Of a stretch of DNA of 5,615 nt, positions 1 through 4,000 are shown piece by piece; positions within the stretch are counted from its first letter, which is position 1, and each line of letters starts with the position of its first letter. The stretch lies in assembly GCA_016204595.1 (NCBI GenBank), contig JACQKJ010000036.1, positions 1 to 5,615 of the forward strand. The letters are read 5' to 3'. The notes beneath the pieces were generated by a model, which saw nothing but the letters and a program-made list of their open reading frames with translations, did not search any database and was not told the origin of the DNA. The stretch comes from Candidatus Komeilibacteria bacterium (GTDB lineage: Bacteria; Patescibacteriota; Patescibacteriia; UBA1558; 2-01-FULL-52-15). Position numbers and translations under genes: made by a program.

Positions 1-305
1 ACAAAAACAAAAACAAAAAAATTTCCTCATTCATGAGATTGAATGTGGGACTTATGGTGTTGCTGGTCATAAGCTCTGTGGGGAATCTGATCGTATCGAA
101 TCATGGCGCTAATCAGCGGTATGCTTTTTCCAAATCAATGGCAGAATATCGAGCCTTGCAATCGGAACATCAGAAACTGTTGAATCGGGTCGCAGAGCTC
201 CAGTCGCCGAATCGGCTTATAACGGAAAGCGAGCGCTTGCAGCTGGTAAACGCTGCTGATATCGCATACGTCACGACCGGCGGGGCGGTCGCTCTGAATA
301 GATAA
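1..305 (+). CDS. ftsL: FtsL/DivIC-like cell-division protein (5' end probably outside window)
   Basis: Small bitopic membrane protein expected to scaffold septal peptidoglycan synthesis with FtsB/DivIC and the FtsW-FtsI pair. Numbered from the ATG at 33 (90 aa), residues 4-22 form one hydrophobic segment and residues about 28-62 are charged with a heptad-like pattern (SMAEYRALQSEHQKLLNRV), the FtsL plan of TM followed by extracytoplasmic coiled coil. It ends 14 bases before ftsI, the classic ftsL-ftsI order. Start choice: ATG 33 has no Shine-Dalgarno and would leave a three-residue cytoplasmic tail. The frame is open back to base 3 and encodes KNKNKKISSF just before that Met, a basic tail that suits FtsL and the positive-inside rule. 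I therefore infer that the gene begins left of the window and that the A-rich first 20 bases are coding. FtsL sequences diverge strongly, so the name rests on architecture and position; a generic DivIC-type septum protein is the alternative. Confidence 0.68.
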   Translation, partial: KNKNKKISSFMRLNVGLMVLLVISSVGNLIVSNHGANQRYAFSKSMAEYRALQSEHQKLLNRVAELQSPNRLITESERLQLVNAADIAYVTTGGAVALNR

Positions 306-312
306 GACACCT

Positions 313-316
313 GGAG
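313..316 (+). promoter_or_regulatory. Shine-Dalgarno of ftsI (GGAG)
   Basis: GGAG lies three bases upstream of the ftsI ATG at 320, in the 14-base gap after the ftsL stop. The spacing is shorter than the usual 5-9 bases. It is the only start in the window with a recognisable ribosome-binding site close to it, which supports ATG 320. Confidence 0.5.
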
Positions 317-319
317 CAG

Positions 320-2056
320 ATGCGGTTGCATTCAAGAAACATCTCACAAAAAAGCAAATCGAATCGGCTTACCGTCCTGTCTCTTTTTTTGGGGTTGTTG
401 TTCGTGGCGCTTATCGGGCGACTTTTTTTTGTTCAAATCGTTGCACATGATTATTATAAGGCCTTGGCTGACGATCAGCAGTTGCTGACCGTCGAATCAT
501 CTCCGTATAGAGGCGAAATTCTGTCTCGAGACCACACCAATCAGGGAGACGGGGTAACGTACGTTCTCGCATCCAATAAGACGTTTTATGAGATATACTT
601 GAATCCGATGCAGGTAACGAGGCCCATCAATACCGCGGAAAGCCTTTCCCAGATACTCGGGACGGACTATCAGACAATGCTTGATAGGGCGAAAAAAGAA
701 AATGATCCGTATGAACCCGTCGTTTCTCGGGCAACCGAGGAACAGTATCAGGCGCTCAAGGCGACAGGCATCCCCGGCATCTACGGCCGTGAACATATCT
801 GGCGATATTACCCTGATAGCGAAATTGGCAGCCAGGTGCTGGGCTTTTTGGGCATCGAGGAGAACAAGCGAATTGGAAAATATGGCATTGAGGGGTATTG
901 GGATGCTGAACTTGCCGGCGCATCAGAGGAGGAAACCGCAACGCGTGACGCGCGGGGGACCGTATTGCCGAGGCTTGAGGACACTTCAGTGATCTCTCGC
1001 GATGGATCCGATCTGGTTCTGACGATCGATCGAACCGCTGAATATGAGGTGTGCTCCATGCTCAAAAAAGGCGTCGAGAAATACGCGGCCGATAAGGGAA
1101 GCGTTATCGTTATGGAATCAAAAACGGGACGCATACTGGTCATGTGCAATTATCCCGCGTTCGATCCGAATGAATATCAGCTTGTACAGGAGGTTGCCAA
1201 TTTCAATAATGATGCGGTATTTGAATCCTATGAGCCTGGTTCCGTATTTAAACCGATAGCAATGGGAATCGCTATTGACCGGGAAGCAGTGACCCCGGCG
1301 ACCACCTATGAGGATACCGGCGAGGTGATCATTGACGATAAACCTATTCATAATTTTGACTCTCTCGCGCACGGGAAAAAAACCATGACGCAGGTGCTGC
1401 AGGAGTCTTTGAATACCGGGGTCATTTTTGCAACGAAAACAGTGCCGAACCGAGTGTATTATGAATACGTCAAAAATTTCGGCTTCGGCGAAAAGACCGG
1501 CATTGAGATAGCTCAGGAGTCAGCAGGCAATCTCGGTAAATTGGAAACAGCTAAGGACATATACAAAGCAACGACCTCATTTGGCCAGGGACTTACGGTG
1601 ACGCCGCTTCAGATGATCGCTGGGGTTAACGTATTTGCAAATGACGGCGTGCTCATACGTCCGTATATCGTCGAAGAGATACGCAAGCCGGATGGCGAGC
1701 GCATCGTTACGAAACCGCAGAACGTGCGGCGGGTGGTTACCTCGGATACGGCGCGGACCATTACGGCAATGCTGATCAAAGTCGCTGAGGAAGGGTATGA
1801 TCACAAGGCGACCATCCCGGGATACTATGTGACCGGAAAGACCGGAACGGCGCAAATTGCGGAACGGGGCTCCTACGGGTCAAAGACCAATCATACCTTC
1901 GTAGGATTTGCACCCGCTACCGATGCGAAGTTCTCTATCATTATTAAACTGAATAACGTTAAAAACGTTCCGTTCGCTTCAGACAGCACAGCTCCCCTGT
2001 TCAATGCAATGGCGCGCTTCCTGCTGCAGTATTATCGGATTCCGCCTACGCGTTGA
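320..2056 (+). CDS. ftsI: FtsI / PBP3-type class B penicillin-binding protein (peptidoglycan transpeptidase)
   Basis: D,D-transpeptidase that cross-links septal peptidoglycan, membrane-anchored with its catalytic domain outside, normally partnered with the glycosyltransferase FtsW and regulated by FtsQLB. The 578-aa product has a short basic cytoplasmic tail and a membrane segment at about 17-40. The class B dimer/pedestal domain follows (about 58-220), opening with RGEILSR (64-70) and including YYPDSEIGSQVLGFLG (163-178). The transpeptidase domain covers about 255-575. All three active-site motifs are present: SVFK (Ser308 nucleophile, Lys311), SLN (363-365) and KTGT (507-510). No PASTA domains follow. 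Length is normal for FtsI. It sits directly after the FtsL-like gene, favouring divisome FtsI over elongasome PBP2. Translation is probably coupled across the 14-base gap. The next feature is a tRNA, not mraY or ftsW, so the dcw cluster ends here. Confidence 0.95.
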   Translation: MRLHSRNISQKSKSNRLTVLSLFLGLLFVALIGRLFFVQIVAHDYYKALADDQQLLTVESSPYRGEILSRDHTNQGDGVTYVLASNKTFYEIYLNPMQVTRPINTAESLSQILGTDYQTMLDRAKKENDPYEPVVSRATEEQYQALKATGIPGIYGREHIWRYYPDSEIGSQVLGFLGIEENKRIGKYGIEGYWDAELAGASEEETATRDARGTVLPRLEDTSVISRDGSDLVLTIDRTAEYEVCSMLKKGVEKYAADKGSVIVMESKTGRILVMCNYPAFDPNEYQLVQEVANFNNDAVFESYEPGSVFKPIAMGIAIDREAVTPATTYEDTGEVIIDDKPIHNFDSLAHGKKTMTQVLQESLNTGVIFATKTVPNRVYYEYVKNFGFGEKTGIEIAQESAGNLGKLETAKDIYKATTSFGQGLTVTPLQMIAGVNVFANDGVLIRPYIVEEIRKPDGERIVTKPQNVRRVVTSDTARTITAMLIKVAEEGYDHKATIPGYYVTGKTGTAQIAERGSYGSKTNHTFVGFAPATDAKFSIIIKLNNVKNVPFASDSTAPLFNAMARFLLQYYRIPPTR

Positions 2057-2070
2057 CGCATATCCACCTT

Positions 2071-2076
2071 TATAGT
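2071..2076 (+). promoter_or_regulatory. Possible -10 box for tRNA-Glu (TATAGT)
   Basis: TATAGT lies 20 bases before the first tRNA base, which would start transcription near 2083 and leave a leader of about 13 nt. No good -35 lies 16-18 bases upstream. TTGACG at 2053-2058 is only 12 bases away and overlaps the ftsI stop codon; a second TTGACG at 2082-2087 is too close to the tRNA. Either this is a weak promoter or the tRNA is transcribed by read-through from ftsI, since no terminator separates them. Confidence 0.3.
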
Positions 2077-2095
2077 ACCGTTTGACGTGATTTGC

Positions 2096-2170
2096 GGCCC
2101 TATCGTCTAATGGTTAGGACACTGCGTTCTCAACGCAGGAATCGGGGTTCAATCCCCCGTGGGGCTACCA
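2096..2170 (+). tRNA. trnE: tRNA-Glu, anticodon CTC, CCA encoded
   Basis: A complete cloverleaf of 75 nt including CCA, decoding GAG. The acceptor stem pairs GGCCCTA (2096-2102) with TGGGGCT (2160-2166), including a G1-U72 wobble and a U6-G67 wobble. The discriminator is A2167 and CCA is 2168-2170. The D stem is GTC/GAC (2105-2107 with 2118-2120) around a loop containing GG. The anticodon stem CTGCG/CGCAG (2122-2126, 2134-2138) encloses TTCTCAA, placing CTC at 2129-2131. The variable loop has four bases. The T stem CGGGG/CCCCG (2143-2147, 2155-2159) holds loop TTCAATC. The G1-U72 closing pair is less usual than G-C. CTC reads only GAG, so a second tRNA-Glu(TTC) should exist elsewhere. The 3' CCA is also the start of the inverted repeat that follows. 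Confidence 0.95.
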
Positions 2171-2204
2171 TGAACCAGTCGCTTACTTCGTTCGCTCCGG
2201 TTCA
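2171..2204 (-). repeat. REP-like palindromic unit, copy 1 (reverse orientation)
   Basis: Read on the minus strand, this 34-base unit starts TGAACC, ends TGGTTCA, and contains CGAACG followed by AGTAAG. The ends are complementary; with one tRNA CCA base on one side and bases up to 2207 on the other, they give a 9-bp perfect hairpin CCATGAACC/GGTTCATGG (2168-2176 with 2199-2207). It resembles copy 2 at 2272-2298 in inverted orientation. Such short intergenic palindromes are the REP/BIME type, but no genome-wide copy count is available here. Confidence 0.45.
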
Positions 2205-2207
2205 TGG

Positions 2208-2243
2208 CAGGTCCATTCTAAAGAACCCTTTGGAATCGGCCTG
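2208..2243 (+). other. 15-pair hairpin with AACC loop
   Basis: Bases 2208-2223 fold on 2228-2243 with 13 Watson-Crick pairs, two T-G wobbles (2212-2239, 2219-2232) and one C-C mismatch (2214-2237), closing on a four-base loop AACC (2224-2227). It has no T tract after it, so it is not an intrinsic terminator. It forms the core of the larger palindrome at 2169-2268 and lies between the two REP-like units. Confidence 0.55.
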
Positions 2244-2271
2244 AAATGAAATAGGCGACTGGTTCATGCAG

Positions 2272-2298
2272 TGAACCCGAACGGCAGTGAGTGGTTCA
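2272..2298 (+). repeat. REP-like palindromic unit, copy 2 (forward orientation)
   Basis: This 27-base unit starts TGAACC, then has CGAACG, AGTGAG and ends TGGTTCA. It shares these words in order with the minus strand of 2171-2204 (CGAACG, AGTAAG, TGGTTCA), so the two copies face each other. Its TGAACC can also pair back to GGTTCA at 2261-2266 (6 bp, loop TGCAG), giving alternative hairpins. It is shorter than copy 1 by several bases on each side of the core. Confidence 0.4.
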
Positions 2299-2306
2299 GG
2301 GCCGTG

Positions 2307-2340
2307 AAAAAATCATCCACTGCCGGTTGGTGATTTTTTT
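2307..2340 (+). terminator. Intrinsic terminator after tRNA-Glu
   Basis: A hairpin pairs 2307-2320 with 2326-2339: an A-rich run plus TCA against TGA plus T-run, then T-G, C-G, one C-T mismatch, A-T and C-G, closing on a loop TGCCG. Seven T residues (2334-2340) form the 3' tract. The matching A-run on the 5' side means it could also terminate transcription on the minus strand. It probably ends the ftsL-ftsI-tRNA transcript and isolates it from uppS. Bases 2318-2325 can instead pair with 2282-2289, which would disrupt it. Confidence 0.7.
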
Positions 2341-2341
2341 A

Positions 2342-2375
2342 TTGTGCGGAGCACAAGCGGGTAATCAAACCCGCT
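2342..2375 (+). other. Two tandem perfect hairpins in the uppS upstream region
   Basis: TTGTGC/GCACAA (2342-2347 with 2351-2356, loop GGA) is followed without a gap by a 7-bp stem AGCGGGT/ACCCGCT (2356-2362 with 2369-2375, loop AATCAA); they share base 2356. Two bases later comes GGAGGAG (2377-2383). The predicted uppS transcript begins further downstream, so these hairpins would be in RNA only if an upstream promoter or terminator read-through is used. They could be a second, T-less terminator, a leader, or a DNA-level palindrome. Confidence 0.4.
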
Positions 2376-2385
2376 CGGAGGAGTA

Positions 2386-2418
2386 ACTGTTTCGTTTTAG
2401 CAGAATATGCGATACAAT
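2386..2418 (+). promoter_or_regulatory. uppS promoter, apparently giving a leaderless mRNA
   Basis: ACTGTTT at 2386-2392 and TATGCGATAC at 2406-2415 are spaced as in the second promoter at 3441-3471. The likely -10 is GATACA (2411-2416) behind an extended TGC, or TACAAT (2413-2418) overlapping the first ATG; the -35 (CTGTTT/TGTTTC) is weak. Transcription would begin around 2423-2426, essentially at the second in-frame ATG of uppS (2426). The assignment is from pattern only. Confidence 0.45.
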
Positions 2419-3121
2419 GGATTTTATGGAAAAGCGAAAGCATATACCACAGCATGTTGCGCTCATTATGGACGGGAACAGGCGCTGGGCAAAGAAACGC
2501 GGATTACCGGGTGTTGCTGGACACCAGCAGGGTTATGAGCGAGCGGTGACTATTACTGAATACGCCTTTCAAAGGGGGGTGAAATTTCTCACACTTTTTG
2601 CCTTTTCCACCGAAAATTGGAAACGGTCGGCCGGTGAAATAAACTTTTTGATGACTCTTTTGAAGCGCGTTATTCGAGAGCAGACGCAGGCAATGCATAA
2701 AAAAAATATCCGCGTTAGATTCATAGGCTTGCGCAGCAGGCTGTCATCTTCGATCGTGCGTGCCATTGACGACGCTCATGCGCTGACACAAAAAAACACC
2801 AAGGGCACCCTGCAGATCGCTCTGAATTACGGCGGAAGGGCCGAGATCGTGGAATCAGTGAAGGCAATTGTCCGCGGGCGCCATAGCTGGAGCAGTATTT
2901 CGGAGCGATTGCTGAGCTCGCATATGCAAACCGCCGGAGTGCCGGATCCGGATCTGATCATACGCACGTCCGGCGAATATCGCTTATCGGGATTTTTGCT
3001 GTGGCAATCGGCGTATAGCGAACTATTTTTTAGCCCGAAGCTGTGGCCTGCGTTCACGAAAGCTGACTTCGACGAGGCGCTCGCTGAATATGCGCTCCGC
3101 CAACGCCGGTTTGGTGCTTGA
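2417..3121 (+). CDS. uppS: Undecaprenyl diphosphate synthase (cis-prenyltransferase)
   Basis: Cytosolic, membrane-associated enzyme that condenses isopentenyl diphosphate onto farnesyl diphosphate to make the C55 lipid carrier for peptidoglycan and glycan export. Numbered from ATG 2417 (234 aa), the family motifs are all present: IMDGNRRWA (17-25, catalytic Asp19), the H36 region GHQQG (35-39), FSTENWKR (63-70), LNYGGRAEI (136-144), PDPDLIIRTSGEYRLS (176-191, diphosphate-binding Arg183, Arg189 and Ser191), and the SELFF segment (201-205) with its metal-binding Glu202. Length is normal. NRRW replaces the NGRW of E. coli; this variant also occurs in actinobacterial, archaeal and eukaryotic members. 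Start choice: ATG 2417 overlaps the predicted -10, whereas ATG 2426 (three codons in, MEKRKHIPQHVA) lies at the predicted transcription start, so 2426 is probably the true start. Neither has a nearby Shine-Dalgarno. Usual neighbours frr and cdsA are absent. Confidence 0.95.
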   Translation: MDFMEKRKHIPQHVALIMDGNRRWAKKRGLPGVAGHQQGYERAVTITEYAFQRGVKFLTLFAFSTENWKRSAGEINFLMTLLKRVIREQTQAMHKKNIRVRFIGLRSRLSSSIVRAIDDAHALTQKNTKGTLQIALNYGGRAEIVESVKAIVRGRHSWSSISERLLSSHMQTAGVPDPDLIIRTSGEYRLSGFLLWQSAYSELFFSPKLWPAFTKADFDEALAEYALRQRRFGA

Positions 3122-3132
3122 ACATATACTCT

Positions 3133-3450
3133 ATGACACAGGACCGATGGTCAGAGGTCAAACAACTTATTCGCGACTCGTTCACCGTACTCGAGGAATA
3201 TGAGGAACAGCTCGATCCGGGACATGCGGAAGTCGTTGAATTTGAAACGCCGCAAGGCATCCTGAAAGCCAGTTTCAACCGGCAGCCGAAAGTTGAAGGA
3301 AAGAAGACGCTCTATTCTCATCGTTCAGGCGGATCCGTTCGCGTTGATTACACCTACTCCGAAACGGATGAGGTCTCATACTTTACGATAGATCGTTGGG
3401 ATGACGCTTCGGAGCAATGGATCCCGGTCGATGCGAACGGACTGTTTTGA
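3133..3450 (+). CDS. Conserved-looking small acidic protein of unknown function (105 aa)
   Basis: I do not recognise a named domain. The product is soluble, acidic, without signal peptide or membrane segment. The N-terminus (MTQDRWSEVKQLIRDSF) is predicted helical and followed by EEYEEQ. From about residue 30 the pattern is beta-rich, with FETPQGILKASFNRQP, then KKTLYSHRSG, VRVDYTYSETDEV, and an aromatic end with IDRWDDASEQWIPVDA. Alternating YS and YT strands suggest a small beta-sheet domain. From memory, similar short proteins occur as hypotheticals in Patescibacteria; this needs a search. Start choice: a TTG at 3118 would overlap the uppS stop and add five residues (110 aa); ATG 3133 fits the helical start better. 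Neither has a Shine-Dalgarno, so translation is probably coupled to uppS, ending 11 bases earlier. A TATACT at 3125-3130 is too close to the ATG, and has no -35, to be called a promoter. Confidence 0.7.
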   Translation: MTQDRWSEVKQLIRDSFTVLEEYEEQLDPGHAEVVEFETPQGILKASFNRQPKVEGKKTLYSHRSGGSVRVDYTYSETDEVSYFTIDRWDDASEQWIPVDANGLF

Positions 3451-3478
3451 AAAAGACCGCTATGCTATACTGTGTATA
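3441..3478 (+). promoter_or_regulatory. Internal promoter with extended -10 and overlapping inverted repeat
   Basis: TGC followed by TATACT (3466-3471) is a good extended -10. ACTGTTT at 3441-3447 stands in the same place as in the uppS promoter, with TATGC exactly 20 bases downstream in both. The -35 (CTGTTT or TGTTTT, spacer 17-18) is weak and overlaps the stop of the preceding gene. TATAC-TGT-GTATA (3466-3478) is a perfect inverted repeat covering the -10 and start-site region and could be an operator. Transcription would start near 3478, leaving about 12 nt before ATG 3490. Confidence 0.55.
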
Positions 3479-3489
3479 CGATCCGGTTT

Positions 3490-3987
3490 ATGAATAATCG
3501 TTTTTCATTTGACGCTGCATACCCGTTCCGGCGTTATCCGTGGCTGTATACATTGACCGTTGTTGTATCAGTGGGCATTGTCATCTTGTTTGTCGGGCTT
3601 TTACTGTCTACCTATTATGATAGAAGTTCGTCACGTACGGCTGCTCCCGAGACGTCGGCAGACAAGAGCGACCGTCTTGAGGTCATGAATGTCCTCAACC
3701 GCTTCCATCTTGATGAGGGTCAGGTCCCTCTTTCTGATCCGCCGGAGGACAGAGTGCGGAAAAGAAGGGAGCATGTTGCTTCCGCGCTTTCGAGACTGAA
3801 GGCTGTCGAGACACAGGGCTCGATTGAGAGTGCTCAGAACGATCTCATTCGCCTGTTTTCTGTATGGGACGACCGGTTGCGGTCCGGTCAGGACACGTAT
3901 GATTTACGCGCTTCATTCATCACGCTCGGAAAAAAGTATCCTTGGATGAATACGCTCCTCTGGCTTATCATGTTGAACAGAGTGTAG
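3490..3987 (+). CDS. Single-pass membrane protein of unknown function (165 aa)
   Basis: No family recognised. A basic and aromatic N-terminus (YPFRRYPW, residues 11-18) precedes one membrane segment at about 19-41 (LYTLTVVVSVGIVILFVGLL). A polar Ser/Thr/Ala linker (44-60) leads to a charged, mostly helical domain (about 62-135) with SDRLEVMNVLNRFHL, DRVRKRREHVASALSRLKAV and SAQNDLIRLFSVWDDRL. The C-terminus (KYPWMNTLLWLIMLNRV) is amphipathic or weakly membrane-seeking. The positive-inside rule places the helical domain outside. Start choice: a GTG at 3472 is in frame (171 aa) but lies upstream of the predicted transcription start, so ATG 3490 is preferred. No Shine-Dalgarno is visible. It opens a group of three consecutive membrane proteins, suggesting a joint envelope role that cannot be specified from sequence alone. 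Confidence 0.7.
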   Translation: MNNRFSFDAAYPFRRYPWLYTLTVVVSVGIVILFVGLLLSTYYDRSSSRTAAPETSADKSDRLEVMNVLNRFHLDEGQVPLSDPPEDRVRKRREHVASALSRLKAVETQGSIESAQNDLIRLFSVWDDRLRSGQDTYDLRASFITLGKKYPWMNTLLWLIMLNRV

Positions 3988-4000
3988 GCAGATCTACGCC

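Larger units (their letters stand above)
2169..2268 (+). other. Long imperfect palindrome / structured RNA element fused to the tRNA 3' end
   Basis: Bases 2169-2185 pair with 2252-2268 as a 17-bp stem, 14 of them uninterrupted Watson-Crick (2169-2182 with 2255-2268, arm GCGACTGGTTCATG), then one T-G wobble and two more pairs. By a rough count, about 5,000 arm placements in 100 bases times 4^-14 gives around 2e-5, so chance is unlikely. The stem encloses a second hairpin (2208-2243), leaving 2186-2207 and 2244-2251 unpaired. The first two paired bases are the last two of the tRNA CCA. The sequence has no matching coding region. It could be a structured tRNA trailer, a stand-alone small RNA, or a miniature palindromic element inserted next to the tRNA. 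The pairing is seen directly; the function is unknown. Confidence 0.6.

Noticed and set aside
1..32. A-rich (CAAAAA)n tract as an untranslated enhancer or simple-sequence leader before ATG 33
   Set aside because: The frame is open through it and encodes a basic tail expected of FtsL, so coding sequence is the simpler reading.
808..1149. 113-aa minus-strand open frame inside ftsI
   Set aside because: It lies fully antisense to a well-supported gene, shows no domain pattern and has no promoter or ribosome-binding site; it is a shadow of ftsI codon use.
2053..2087. TTGACG at 2053-2058 or 2082-2087 as the -35 of the tRNA promoter
   Set aside because: The first is only 12 bases from the TATAGT -10 candidate; the second is 8 bases from the tRNA itself and cannot serve it.
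2169..2340. A CRISPR array, SRP RNA, 6S RNA or T-box riboswitch
   Set aside because: Repeats are too few and irregular for CRISPR, and I see none of the conserved core words of SRP RNA or the T-box bulge. The tRNA is a complete gene upstream, and no aminoacyl-tRNA synthetase follows.
2407..2538. Out-of-frame ATG at 2407 as a short upstream peptide served by GGAGGAG
   Set aside because: The spacing of 23 bases is too long for a ribosome-binding site, and the 43-aa product overlaps uppS with no recognisable pattern.
3125..3130. TATACT as a -10 for the 105-aa gene
   Set aside because: It ends two bases before the ATG and has no -35 at 16-18 bases upstream; coupling to uppS is the simpler explanation.
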